Assembly: GCF_029407905.1 (NCBI RefSeq)
Contig: NW_026577926.1
Span: 496,001-560,000 of the forward strand
Length of the DNA: 64,000 nucleotides
Reading direction: 5' to 3'
Source: Bubalus kerabau
Taxonomy: Eukaryota > Chordata > Mammalia > Artiodactyla > Bovidae
Below the pieces are notes generated by a model. The model was not told the DNA's origin. It worked only from the letters and a program-made list of their open reading frames with translations, and made no database searches. The first letter of the stretch is position 1. Every line of letters begins with the position of its first letter. This document shows positions 36,963 to 50,400 of the stretch, piece by piece. A program made the translations under genes and the position numbers.

Positions 36963-39900
36963 GGCGTGCTGGGAACCGGGCTTCCAGGCCTGGGCACAGA
37001 GCACTTTCCCGGAGCTCTCTGCTCAGGGACTGGTTCCCCTGCGCTGGGGCTGTGCTCTCCCTAGCCCAAACGCACCGGGGAAGGCCCCAAACCACATCCA
37101 CACGACTCTACGCTGGGGGAGAGCTCCAGGGAAGCCCAGTCTGGCAGGCGCTTGCTGGGCACAAACGGAGGATCCCTCTGGCTGTGGTGCTGCCTCGCCC
37201 AGCCAGGGGCGCTGGGACCCTGATTCCCTCCGCCCAGCGCTTAGTCTGGGCGGCCAAGCAACCGCTTGGGAATGCAGCCCTGGGCGCTCTCTTTGCCTGA
37301 CAAAGAGCTCTGCTTGCGGGAGGCTTTGGCAGTTTGCACACCCCCGGCCCCTGAGCCTTCTGCAAAGAGGCCTGGCTCCTAGGTCCAAAGGGAAGGCGAG
37401 AGCAGAGCTGAGGCCAGCCAGGCGCCAGGCACGTCCCCCACACTCCCGCAGCCTGCTCCTTCCCGGGCGAGAACGCTAGAAGCTGGGAAGCGCTGGGCGA
37501 GGCTCGCCCAGGCCAGAGCAGCCTCTCGGCCGGGGCTCTGCGCTATCGCGCCTGGGCGCAGAGCTGGAGCTCCGCCGCTCTGGCAGCTCGCTCGGTCCTT
37601 CCCAGTAACAGGCCCGCAACCCCTCTCTTCTCTCGGGCGTGCTGGGAACCGGGCTTCCAGGCCTGGGCACAGAGCACTTGCCCGGAGCTCTCTGCTCAGG
37701 GACCGGTTCCCCTGCGCTGGGGCTGTGCTCTCCCTAGCCCAAACGCACCGGGGAAGGCCCCAAACCACATCCACACGACTCTACGCTGGGGGAGAGCTCC
37801 AGGGAAGCCCAGTCTGGCAGGCGCTTGCTGGGCACAAACGGAGGATCCCTCTGGCTGCGGTGGTGCCTCTCCCAGCCAGGGGCGCTGGGACCCTGATTCC
37901 CTCCGCCCAGCGCTTATTCTGGGCGGCCAAGCAACCGCTTGGGAATGCAGCCCTGGGCGCTCTCTTTGCCTGACAAAGAGCTCTGCTTGCGGGAGGCTTT
38001 GGCAGTTTGCACACCCCCGGCCCCTGAGCCTTCTGCAAAGAGGCCTGGCTCCTAGGTCCAAAGGGAAGGCGAGAGCGGAGCTGAGGCCAGCCAGGCGCCA
38101 GGCACGTCCCCCACACTCCCGCAGCCTGCTCCTTCCCGGGCGAGAAGGCTAGAAGCTGGGAAGCGCTGGGCGAGGCTCGCCCAGGCCAGAGCAGCCTCTC
38201 GGCCGGGGCTCTGCGCTATCGCGCCTGGGCGCAGAGCTGGAGCTCCGCCGCTCTGGCAGCTCGCTCGGTCCATCCCAGTAACAGGCCCGCAACCCCTCTC
38301 TTCTCTCGGGCGTGCTGGGAACCGGGCTTCCAGGCCTGGGCACAGAGCACTTGCCCGGAGCTCTCTGCTCAGGGACCGGTTCCCCTGCGCTGGGGCTGTG
38401 CTCTCCCTAGCCCAAACGCACCGGGGAAGGCCCCAAACCACATCCACACGACTCTACGCTGGGGGAGAGCTCCAGGGAAGCCCAGTCTGGCAGGCGCTTG
38501 CTGGGCACAAACGGAGGATCCCTCTGGCTGTGGTGCTGCCTCCCCCAGCCAGGGGCGCTGGGACCCTGATTCCCTCCGCCCAGCGCTTAGTCTGGGCGGC
38601 CAAGCAACCGCTTGGGAATGCAGCCCTGGGCGCTCTCTTTGCCTGACAAAGAGCTCTGCTTGCGGGAGGCTTTGGCAGTTTGCACACCCCCGGCCCCTGA
38701 GCCTTCTGCAAAGAGGCCTGGCTCCTAGGTCCAAAGGGAAGGCGAGAGCGGAGCTGAGGCCAGCCAGGCGCCAGGCACGTCCCCCACACTCCCGCAGCCT
38801 GCTCCTTCCCGGGCGAGAACGCTAGAAGCTGGGAAGCGCTGGGCGAGGCTCGCCCAGGCCAGAGCAGCCTCTCGGCCGGGGCTCTGCGCTATCGCGCCTG
38901 GGCGCAGAGCTGGAGCTCCGCCGCTCTGGCAGCTCGCTCGGTCCTTCCCAGTAACAGGCCCGCAACCCCTCTCTTCTCTCGGGCGTGCTGGGAACCGGGC
39001 TTCCATGCCTGGGCACAGAGCACTTGCCCGGAGCTCTCTGCTCAGGGACTGGTTCCCCTGCGCTGGGGCTGTGCTCTCCCTAGCCCAAACGCACCGGGGA
39101 AGGCCCCAAACCACATCCACACGACTCTACGCTGGGGGAGAGCTCCAGGGAAGCCCAGTCTGGCAGGCGCTTGCTGGGCACAAACGGAGGATCCCTCTGG
39201 CTGTGGTGCTGCCTCCCCCAGCCAGGGGCGCTGGGACCCTGATTCCCTCCGCCCAGCGCTTAGTCTGGGCGGCCAAGCAACCGCTTGGGAATGCAGCCCT
39301 GGGCGCTCTCTTTGCCTGACAAAGAGCTCTGCTTGCGGGAGGCTTTGGCAGTTTGCACACCCCCGGCCCCTGAGCCTTCTGCAAAGAGGCCTGGCTCCTA
39401 GGTCCAAAGGGAAGGCCAGAGCGGAGCTGAGGCCAGCCAGGCGCCAGGCACGTCCCCCACACTCCCGCAGCCTGCTCCTTCCCGGGCGAGAACGCTAGAA
39501 GCTGGGAAGCACTGGGCGAGGCTCGCCCAGGCCAGAGCAGCCTCTCGGCCGGGGCCCTGCGCTATCGCGCCTGGGCGCAGAGCTGGAGCTCCGCCGCTCT
39601 GGCAGCTCGCTCGGTCCTTCCCAGTAACAGGCCCGCAACCCCTCTCTTCTCTCGGGCGTGCTGGGAACCGGGCTTCCAGGCCTGGGCACAGAGCACTTGC
39701 CCGGAGCTCTCTGCTCAGGGACCGGTTCCCCTGCGCTGGGGCTGTGCTCTCCCTAGCCCAAACGCACCGGGGAAGGCCCCAAACCACATCCACACGACTC
39801 TACGCTGGGGGAGAGCTCCAGGGAAGCCCAGTCTGGCAGGCGCTTGCCTGGCACAAACGGAGGATCCCTCTGGCTGTGGTGCTGCCTCCCCCAGCCAGGG

Positions 39901-41740
39901 GCGCTGGGACCCTGATTCCCTCCGCCCAGCGCTTAGTCTGGGCGGCCAAGCAACCGCTTGGGAATGCAGCCCTGGGCGCTCTCTTTGCCTGACAAAGAGC
40001 TCTGCTTGCGGGAGGCTTTGGCAGTTTGCACACCCCCGGCCCCTGAGCCTTCTGCAAAGAGGCCTGGCTCCTAGGTCCAAAGGGAAGGCGAGAGCGGAGC
40101 TGAGGCCAGCCAGGCGCCAGGCACGTCCCCCACACTCCCGCAGCCTGCTCCTTCCCGGGCGAGAACGCTAGAAGCTGGGAAGCGCTGGGCGAGGCTCGCC
40201 CAGGCCAGAGCAGCCTCTCGGCCGGGGCTCTGCGCTATCGCGCCTGGGCGCAGAGCTGGAGCTCCGCCGCTCTGGCAGCTCGCTCGGTCCTTCCCAGTAA
40301 CAGGCCCGCAACCCCTCTCTTCTCTCGGGCGTGCTGGGAACCGGGCTTCCAGGCCTGGGCACAGAGCACTTGCCCGGAGCTCTCTGCTCAGGGACCGGTT
40401 CCCCTGCGCTGGGGCTGTGCTCTCCCTAGCCCAAACGCACCGGGGAAGGCCCCAAACCACATCCACACGACTCTACGCTGGGGGAGAGCTCCAGGGAAGC
40501 CCAGTCTGGCAGGCGCTTGCTGGGCACAAACGGAGGATCCCTCTGGCTGCGGTGCTGCCTCCCCCAGCCAGGGGCGCTGGGACCCTGATTCCCTCCGCCC
40601 AGCGCTTAGTCTGGGCGGCCAAGCAACCGCTTGGGAATGCAGCCCTGGGCGCTCTCTTTGCCTGACAAAGAGCTCTGCTTGCGGGAGGCTTTGGCAGTTT
40701 GCACACCCCCGGCCCCTGAGCCTTCTGCAAAGAGGCCTGGCTCCTAGGTCCAAAGGGAAGGCGAGAGCGGAGCTGAGGCCAGCCAGGCGCCAGGCACGTC
40801 CCCCACACTCCCGCAGCCTGCTCCTTCCCGGGCGAGAAGGCTAGAAGCTGGGAAGCGCTGGGCGAGGCTCGCCCAGGCCAGAGCAGCCTCTCGGCCGGGG
40901 CTCTGCACTATCGCGCCTGGGCGCAGAGCTGGAGCTCCGCCGCTCTGGCAGCTCGCTCGGTCCTTCCCAGTAACAGGCCCGCAACCCCTCTCTTCTCTCG
41001 GGCGTGCTGGGAACCGGGCTTCCAGGCCTGGGCACAGAGCACTTGCCCGGAGCTCTCTGCTCAGGGACTGGTTCCCCTGCGCTGGGGCTGTGCTCTCCCT
41101 AGCCCAAACGCACCGGGGAAGGCCCCAAACCACATCCACACGACTCTACGCTGGGGGAGAGCTCCAGGGAAGCCCAGTCTGGCAGGCGCTTGCTGGGCAC
41201 AAACGGAGGATCCCTCTGGCTGTGGTGCTGCCTCCCCCAGCCAGGGGCGCTGGGACCCTGATTCCCTCCGCCCAGCGCTTAGTCTGGGCGGCCAAGCAAC
41301 CGCTTGGGAATGCAGCCCTGGGCGCTCTCTTTGCCTGACAAAGAGCTCTGCTTGCGGGAGGCTTTGGCAGTTTGCACACCCCCGGCCCCTGAGCCTTCTG
41401 CAAAGAGGCCTGGCTCCTAGGTCCAAAGGGAAGGCGAGAGCGGAGCTGAGGCCAGCCAGGCGCCAGGCACGTCCCCCACACTCCCGCAGCCTGCTCCTTC
41501 CCGGGCGAGAACGCTAGAAGCTGGGAAGCGCTGGGCGAGGCTCGCCCAGGCCAGAGCAGCCTCTCGGCCGGGGCTCTGCGCTATCGCGCCTGGGCGCAGA
41601 GCTGGAGCTCCGCCGCTCTGGCAGCTCGCTCGGTCCTTCCCAGTAACAGGCCCGCAACCCCTCTCTTCTCTCGGGCGTGCTGGGAACCGGGCTTCCAGGC
41701 CTGGGCACAGAGCACTTGCCCGGAGCTCTCTGCTCAGGGA
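36706..41740 (+). repeat. Diverged block-B duplication, left copy (offset ~10,768)
   Basis: This run of about 7-8 units shares ordered variants with the run 10,768 bp to the right: GAGCAGAGCTGAGG (37,400), CTGCGGTGGTGCC (37,856), GCTTATTCTGGG (37,913), CGGTCCATCCC (38,268), GGGGCCCTGCGC (39,553) and AAGGCTAG plus CTGCACTATCG (40,846-40,914). It also has private changes, for example GCTTGCCTGGCAC at 39,843 and TTCCATGCC at 39,001. The edges are approximate because the two copies blend into ordinary B units. Confidence 0.72.
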
Positions 41741-44700
41741 CCGGTTCCCCTGCGCTGGGGCTGTGCTCTCCCTAGCCCAAACGCACCGGGGAAGGCCCCA
41801 AACCACATCCACACGACTCTACGCTGGGGGAGAGCTCCAGGGAAGCCCAGTCTGGCAGGCGCTTGCTGGGCACAAACGGAGGATCCCTCTGGCTGTGGTG
41901 CTGCCTCCCCCAGCCAGGGGCGCTGGGACCCTGATTCCCTCCGCCCAGCGCTTAGTCTGGGCGGCCAAGCAACCGCTTGGGAATGCAGCCCTGGGCGCTC
42001 TCTTTGCCTGACAAAGAGCTCTGCTTGCGGGAGGCTTTGGCAGTTTGCACACCCCCGGCCCCTGAGCCTTCTGCAAAGAGGCCTGGCTCCTAGGTCCAAA
42101 GGGAAGGCGAGAGCGGAGCTGAGGCCAGCCAGGCGCCAGGCACGTCCCCCACACTCCCGCAGCCTGCTCCTTCCCGGGCGAGAACGCTAGAAGCTGGGAA
42201 GCGCTGGGCGAGGCTCGCCCAGGCCAGAGCAGCCTCTCGGCCGGGGCTCTGCGCTATCGCGCCTGGGCGCAGAGCTGGAGCTCCGCCGCTCTGGCAGCTC
42301 GCTCGGTCCTTCCCAGTAACAGGCCCGCAACCCCTCTCTTCTCTCGGGCGTGCTGGGAACCGGGCTTCCAGGCCTGGGCACAGAGCACTTGCCCGGAGCT
42401 CTCTGCTCAGGGACTGGTTCCCCTGCGCTGGGGCTGTGCTCTCCCTAGCCCAAACGCACCGGGGAAGGCCCCAAACCACATCCACACGACTCTACGCTGG
42501 GGGAGAGCTCCAGGGAAGCCCAGTCTGGCAGGCGCTTGCTGGGCACAAACGGAGGATCCCTCTGGCTGTGGTGCTGCCTCCCCCAGCCAGGGGCGCTGGG
42601 ACCCTGATTCCCTCCGCCCAGCGCTTAGTCTGGGCGGCCAAGCAACCGCTTGGGAATGCAGCCCTGGGCGCTCTCTTTGCCTGACAAAGAGCTCTGCTTG
42701 CGGGAGGCTTTGGCAGTTTGCACACCCCCGGCCCCTGAGCCTTCTGCAAAGAGGCCTGGCTCCTAGGTCCAAAGGGAAGGCGAGAGCGGAGCTGAGGCCA
42801 GCCAGGCGCCAGGCAGGTCCCCCACACTCCCGCAGCCTGCTCCTTCCCGGGCGAGAACGCTAGAAGCTGGGAAGCGCTGGGCGAGGCTCGCCCAGGCCAG
42901 AGCAGCCTCTCGGCCGGGGCTCTGCGCTATCGCGCCTGGGCGCAGAGCTGGAGCTCCGCCGCTCTGGCAGCTCGCTCGGTCCTTCCCAGTAACAGGCCCG
43001 CAACCCCTCTCTTCTCTCGGGCGTGCTGGGAACCGGGCTTCCAGGCCTGGGCACAGAGCACTTGCCCGGAGCTCTCTGCTCAGGGACCGGTTCCCCTGCG
43101 CTGGGGCTGTGCTCTCCCTAGCCCAAACGCACCGGGGAAGGCCCCAAACCACATCCACACGACTCTACGCTGGGGGAGAGCTCCAGGGAAGCCCAGTCTG
43201 GCAGGCGCTTGCTGGGCACAAACGGAGGATCCCTCTGGCTGTGGTGCTGCCTCCCCCAGCCAGGGGCGCTGGGACCCTGATTCCCTCCGCCCAGCGCTTA
43301 GTCTGGGCGGCCAAGCAACCGCTTGGGAATGCAGCCCTGGGCGCTCTCTTTGCCTGACAAAGAGCTCTGCTTGCGGGAGGCCTTGGCAGTTTGCACACCC
43401 CCGGCCCCTGAGCCTTCTGCAAAGAGGCCTGGCTCCTAGGTCCAAAGGGAAGGCGAGAGCGGAGCTGAGGCCAGCCAGGCGCCAGGCACGTCCCCCACAC
43501 TCCCGCAGCCTGCTCCTTCCCGGGCGAGAACGCTAGAAGCTGGGAAGCGCTGGGCGAGGCTCGCCCAGGCCAGAGCAGCCTCTCGGCCGGGGCTCTGCGC
43601 TATCGCGCCTGGGCGCAGAGCTGGAGCTCCGCCGCTCTGGCAGCTCGCTCGGTCCTTCCCAGTAACAGGCCCGCAACCCCTCTCTTCTCTCGGGCGTGCT
43701 GGGAACCGGGCTTCCAGGCCTGGGCACAGAGCACTTGCCCGGAGCTCTCTGCTCAGGGACCGGTTCCCCTGCGCTGGGGCTGTGCTCTCCCTAGCCCAAA
43801 CGCACCGGGGAAGGCCCCAAACCACATCCACACGACTCTACGCTGGGGGAGAGCTCCAGGGAAGCCCAGTCTGGCAGGCGCTTGCTGGGAACAAACGGAG
43901 GATCCCTCTGGCTGCGGTGCTGCCTCCCCCAGCCAGGGGCGCTGGGACCCTGATTCCCTCCGCCCAGCGCTTAGTCTGGGCGGCCAAGCAACCGCTTGGG
44001 AATGCAGCCCTGGGCGCTCTCTTTGCCTGACAAAGAGCTCTGCTTGCGGGAGGCTTTGGCAGTTTGCACACCCCCGGCCCCTGAGCCTTCTGCAAAGAGG
44101 CCTGGCTCCTAGGTCCAAAGGGAAGGCGAGAGCGGAGCTGAGGCCAGCCAGGCGCCAGGCACGTCCCCCACACTCCCGCAGCCTGCTCCTGCCCGGGCGA
44201 GAACGCTAGAAGCTGGGAAGCGCTGGGCGAGGCTCGCCCAGGCCAGAGCAGCCTCTCGGCCGGGGCTCTGCACTATCGCGCCTGGGCGCAGAGCTGGAGC
44301 TCCGCCGCTCTGGCAGCTCGCTCGGTCCTTCCCAGTAACAGGCCCGCAACCCCTCTCTTCTCTCGGGCGTGCTGGGAACCGGGCTTCCAGGCCTGGGCAC
44401 AGAGCACTTGCCCGGAGCTCTCTGCTCAGGGACCGGTTCCCCTGCGCTGGGGCTGTGCTCTCCCTAGCCCAAACGCACCGGGGAAGGCCCCAAACCACAT
44501 CCACACGACTCTACGCTGGGGGAGAGCTCCAGGGAAGCCCAGTCTGGCAGGCGCTTGCTGGGCACAAACGGAGGATCCCTCTGGCTGTGGTGCTGCCTCC
44601 CCCAGCCAGGGGCGCTGGGACCCTGATTCCCTCCGCCCAGCGCTTAGTCTGGGCGGCCAAGCAACCGCTTGGGAATGCAGCCCTGGGCGCTCTCTTTGCC

Positions 44701-45771
44701 TGACAAAGAGCTCTGCTTGCGGGAGGCTTTGGCAGTTTGCACACCCCCGGCCCCTGAGCCTTCTGCAAAGTGGCCTGGCTCCTAGGTCCAAAGGGAAGGC
44801 GAGAGCGGAGCTGAGGCCAGCCAGGCGCCAGGCACGTCCCCCACACTCCCGCAGCCTGCTCCTTCCCGGGCGAGAACGCTAGAAGCTGGGAAGCGCTGGG
44901 CGAGGCTCGCCCAGGCCAGAGCAGCCTCTCGGCCGGGGCTCTGCGCTATCGCGCCTGGGCGCAGAGCTGGAGCTCCGCCGCTCTGGCAGCTCGCTCGGTC
45001 CTTCCCAGTAACAGGCCCGCAACCCCTCTCTTCTCTCGGGCGTGCTGGGAACCGGGCTTCCAGGCCTGGGCACAGAGCACTTGCCCGGAGCTCTCTGCTC
45101 AGGGACCGGTTCCCCTGCGCTGGGGCTGTGCTCTCCCTAGCCCAAACGCACCGGGGAAGGCCCCAAACCACATCCACACGACTCTACGCTGGGGGAGAGC
45201 TCCAGGGAAGCCCAGTCTGGCAGGCGCTTGCTGGGCACAAACGGAGGATCCCTCTGGCTGCGGTGCTGCCTCCCCCAGCCAGGGGCGCTGGGACCCTGAT
45301 TCCCTCCGCCCAGCGCTTAGTCTGGGCGGCCAAGCAACCGCTTGGGAATGCAGCCCTGGGCGCTCTCTTTGCCTGACAAAGAGCTCTGCTTGCGGGAGGC
45401 TTTGGCAGTTTGCACACCCCCGGCCCCTGAGCCTTCTGCAAAGAGGCCTGGCTCCTAGGTCCAAAGGGAAGGCGAGAGCGGAGCTGAGGCCAGCCAGGCG
45501 CCAGGCACGGCCCCCACACTCCCGCAGCCTGCTCCTTCCCGGGCGAGAACGCTAGAAGCTGGGAAGCGCTGGGCGAGGCTCGCCCAGGCCAGAGCAGCCT
45601 CTCGGCCGGGGCTCTGCACTATCGCGCCTGGGCGCAGAGCTGGAGCTCCGCCGCTCTGGCAGCTCGCTCGGTTCTTCCCAGTAACAGGCCCGCAACCCCT
45701 CTCTTCTCTCGGGCGTGCTGGGAACCGGGCTTCCAGGCCTGGGCACAGAGCACTTGCCCGGAGCTCTCTGC

Positions 45772-46137
45772 TCAGGGACCGGTTCCCCTGCGCTGGGGCT
45801 GTGCTCTCCCTAGGCCAAACGCACCGGGGAAGGCCCCAAACCACATCCACACGACTCTACGCTGGGGGAGAGCTCCAGGGAAGCCCAGTCTGGCAGGCGC
45901 TTGCTGGGCACAAACGGAGTTTCCCTCTGGCTGTGGTGCTGCCTCCCCCAGCCAGGGGCGCTGGGACCCTGATTCCCTCCGCCCAGCGCTTAGTCTGGGC
46001 GGCCAAGCAACCGCTTGGGAATGCAGCCCTGGGCGCTCTCTTTGCCTGACAAAGAGCTCTGCTTGCGGGAGGCTTTGGCAGTTTGCACACCCCCGGCCCC
46101 TGAGCCTTCTGCAAAGAGGCCTGGCTCCTAGGTCCAA
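45772..46137 (+). repeat. Second block-B stretch with the TTT variant
   Basis: It carries the same CGGAGTTTCCC and CCTAGGCC pair as the 25.6-kb unit. The preceding unit differs (CGGCCCCC and CTGCACTATCG near 45.5-45.6 kb against CGTCCCCC and CTGCGCTATCG near 25.3-25.4 kb), so the shared tract is about one unit or less on its left side. Confidence 0.82.
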
Positions 46138-47473
46138 AGGGAAGGCGAGAGCGGAGCTGAGGCCAGCCAGGCGCCAGGCACGTCCCCCACACTCCCGCAG
46201 CCTGCTCCTTCCCGGGCGAGAACGCTAGAAGCTGGGAAGCGCTGGGCGAGGCTCGCCCAGGCCAGAGCAGCCTCTCGGCCGGGGCTCTGCGCTATCGCGC
46301 CTGGGCGCAGAGCTGGAGCTCCGCCGCTCTGGCAGCTCGCTCGGTCCTTCCCAGTAACAGGCCCGCAACCCCTCTCTTCTCTCGGGCGTGCTGGGAACCG
46401 GGCTTCCAGGCCTGGGCACAGAGCACTTGCCCGGAGCTCTCTGCTCAGGGACTGGTTCCCCTGCGCTGGGGCTGTGCTCTCCCTAGCCCAAACGCACCGG
46501 CGAAGGCCCCAAACCACATCCACACGACTCTACGCTGGGGGAGAGCTCCAGGGAAGCCCAGTCTGGCAGGCGCTTGCTGGGCACAAACGGAGGATCCCTC
46601 TGGCTGTGGTGCTGCCTCCCCCAGCCAGGGGCGCTGGGACCCTGATTCCCTCCGCCCAGCGCTTAGTCTGGGCGGCCAAGCAACCGCTTGGGAAGGCAGC
46701 CCTGGGCGCTCTCTTTGCCTGACAAAGAGCTCTGCTTGCGGGAGGCTTTGGCAGTTTGCACACCCCCGGCCCCTGAGCCTTCTGCAAAGAGGCCTGGCTC
46801 CTAGGTCCAAAGGGAAGGCGAGAGCGGAGCTGAGGCCAGCCAGGCGCCAGGCACGTCCCCCACACTCCCGCAGCCTGCTCCTTCCCGGGCGAGAACGCTA
46901 GAAGCTGGGAAGCGCTGGGCGAGGCTCGCCCAGGCCAGAGCAGCCTCTCGGCCGGGGCTCTGCGCTATCGCGCCTGGGCGCAGAGCTGGAGCTCCGCCGC
47001 TCTGGCAGCTCGCTCGGTCCTTCCCAGTAACAGGCCCGCAACCCCTCTCTTCTCTCGGGCGTGCTGGGAACCGGGCTTCCAGGCCTGGGCACAGAGCACT
47101 TGCCCGGAGCTCTCTGCTCAGGGACTGGTTCCCCTGCGCTGGGGCTGTGCTCTCCCTAGCCCAAACGCACCGGGGAAGGCCCCAAACCACATCCACACGA
47201 CTCTACGCTGGGGGAGAGCTCCAGGGAAGCCCAGTCTGGCAGGCGCTTGCTGGGCACAAACGGAGGATCCCTCTGGCTGTGGTGCTGCCTCCCCCAGCCA
47301 GGGGCGCTGGGACCCTGATTCCCTCCGCCCAGCGCTTAGTCTGGGCGGCCAAGCAACCGCTTGGGAATGCAGCCCTGGGCGCTCTCTTTGCCTGACAAAG
47401 AGCTCTGCTTGCGGGAGGCTTTGGCAGTTTGCACACCCCCGGCCCCTGAGCCTTCTGCAAAGAGGCCTGGCTC

Positions 47474-50400
47474 CTAGGTCCAAAGGGAAGGCGAGAGCGG
47501 AGCTGAGGCCAGCCAGGCGCCAGGCACGTCCCCCACACTCCCGCAGCCTGCTCCTTCCCGGGCGAGAAGGCTAGAAGCTGGGAAGCGCTGGGCGAGGCTC
47601 GCCCAGGCCAGAGCAGCCTCTCGGCCGGGGCTCTGCGCTATCGCGCCTGGGCGCAGAGCTGGAGCTCCGCCGCTCTGGCAGCTCGCTCGGTCCTTCCCAG
47701 TAACAGGCCCGCAACCCCTCTCTTCTCTCCGGCGTGCTGGGAACCGGGCTTCCAGGCCTGGGCACAGAGCACTTGCCCGGAGCTCTCTGCTCAGGGACTG
47801 GTTCCCCTGCGCTGGGGCTGTGCTCTCCCTAGCCCAAACGCACCGGGGAAGGCCCCAAACCACATCCACACGACTCTACGCTGGGGGAGAGCTCCAGGGA
47901 AGCCCAGTCTGGCAGGCGCTTGCTGGGCACAAACGGAGGATCCCTCTGGCTGTGGTGCTGCCTCCCCCAGCCAGGGGCGCTGGGACCCTGATTCCCTCCG
48001 CCCAGCGCTTAGTCTGGGCGGCCAAGCAACCGCTTGGGAATGCAGCCCTGGGCGCTCTCTTTGCCTGACAAAGAGCTCTGCTTGCGGGAGGCTTTGGCAG
48101 TTTGCACACCCCCGGCCCCTGAGCCTTCTGCAAAGAGGCCTGGCTCCTAGGTCCAAAGGGAAGGCCAGAGCAGAGCTGAGGCCAGCCAGGCGCCAGGCAC
48201 GTCCCCCACACTCCCGCAGCCTGCTCCTTCCCGGGCGAGAACGCTAGAAGCTGGGAAGCGCTGGGCGAGGCTCGCCCAGGCCAGAGCAGCCTCTCGGCCG
48301 GGGCTCTGCGCTATCGCGCCTGGGCGCAGAGCTGGAGCTCCGCCGCTCTGGCAGCTCGCTCGGTCCTTCCCAGTAACAGGCCCGCAACCCCTCTCTTCTC
48401 TCGGGCGTGCTGGGAACCGGGCTTCCAGGCCTGGGCACAGAGCACTTGCCCGGAGCTCTCTGCTCAGGGACTGGTTCCCCTGCGCTGGGGCTGTGCTCTC
48501 CCTAGCCCAAACGCACCGGGGAAGGCCCCAAACCACATCCACACGACTCTACGCTGGGGGAGAGCTCCAGGGAAGCCCAGTCTGGCAGGCGCTTGCTGGG
48601 CACAAACGGAGGATCCCTCTGGCTGCGGTGGTGCCTCCCCCAGCCAGGGGCGCTGGGACCCTGATTCCCTCCGCCCAGCGCTTATTCTGGGCGGCCAAGC
48701 AACCGCTTGGGAATGCAGCCCTGGGCGCTCTCTTTGCCTGACAAAGAGCTCTGCTTGCGGGAGGCTTTGGCAGTTTGCACACCCCCGGCCCCTGAGCCTT
48801 CTGCAAAGAGGCCTGGCTCCTAGGTCCAAAGGGAAGGCGAGAGCGGAGCTGAGGCCAGCCAGGCGCCAGGCACGTCCCCCACACTCCCGCAGCCTGCTCC
48901 TTCCCGGGCGAGAACGCTAGAAGCTGGGAAGCGCTGGGCGAGGCTCGCCCAGGCCAGAGCAGCCTCTCGGCCGGGGCTCTGCGCTATCGCGCCTGGGCGC
49001 AGAGCTGGAGCTCCGCCGCTCTGGCAGCTCGCTCGGTCCATCCCAGTAACAGGCCCGCAACCCCTCTCTTCTCTCGGGCGTGCTGGGAACCGGGCTTCCA
49101 GGCCTGGGCACAGAGCACTTGCCCGGAGCTCTCTGCTCAGGGACCGGTTCCCCTGCGCTGGGGCTGTGCTCTCCCTAGCCCAAACGCACCGGGGAAGGCC
49201 CCAAACCACATCCACACGACTCTACGCTGGGGGAGAGCTCCAGGGAAGCCCAGTCTGGCAGGCGCTTGCTGGGCACAAACGGAGGATCCCTCTGGCTGTG
49301 GTGCTGCCTCCCCCAGCCAGGGGCGCTGGGACCCTGATTCCCTCCGCCCAGCGCTTAGTCTGGGCGGCCAAGCAACCGCTTGGGAATGCAGCCCTGGGCG
49401 CTCTCTTTGCCTGACAAAGAGCTCTGCTTGCGGGAGGCTTTGGCAGTTTGCACACCCCCGGCCCCTGAGCCTTCTGCAAAGAGGCCTGGCTCCTAGGTCC
49501 AAAGGGAAGGCGAGAGCGGAGCTGAGGCCAGCCAGGCGCCAGGCACGTCCCCCACACTCCCGCAGCCTGCTCCTTCCCGGGCGAGAACGCTAGAAGCTGG
49601 GAAGCGCTGGGCGAGGCTCGCCCAGGCCAGAGCAGCCTCTCGGCCGGGGCTCTGCGCTATCGCGCCTGGGCGCAGAGCTGGAGCTCCGCCGCTCTGGCAG
49701 CTCGCTCGGTCCTTCCCAGTAACAGGCCCGCAACCCCTCTCTTCTCTCGGGCGTGCTGGGAACCGGGCTTCCAGGCCTGGGCACAGAGCACTTGCCCGGA
49801 GCTCTCTGCTCAGGGACTGGTTCCCCTGCGCTGGGGCTGTGCTCTCCCTAGCCCAAACGCACCGGGGAAGGCCCCAAACCACATCCACACGACTCTACGC
49901 TGGGGGAGAGCTCCAGGGAAGCCCAGTCTGGCAGGCGCTTGCTGGGCACAAACGGAGGATCCCTCTGGCTGTGGTGCTGCCTCCCCCAGCCAGGGGCGCT
50001 GGGACCCTGATTCCCTCCGCCCAGCTTAGTCTGGGCGGCCAAGCAACCGCTTGGGAATGCAGCCCTGGGCGCTCTCTTTGCCTGACAAAGAGCTCTGCTT
50101 GCGGGAGGCTTTGGCAGTTTGCACACCCCCGGCCCCTGAGCCTTCTGCAAAGAGGCCTGGCTCCTAGGTCCAAAGGGAAGGCGAGAGCGGAGCTGAGGCC
50201 AGCCAGGCGCCAGGCACGTCCCCCACACTCCCGCAGCCTGCTCCTTCCCGGGCGAGAACGCTAGAAGCTGGGAAGCGCTGGGCGAGGCTCGCCCAGGCCA
50301 GAGCAGCCTCTCGGCCGGGGCCCTGCGCTATCGCGCCTGGGCGCAGAGCTGGAGCTCCGCCGCTCTGGCAGCTCGCTCGGTCCTTCCCAGTAACAGGCCC

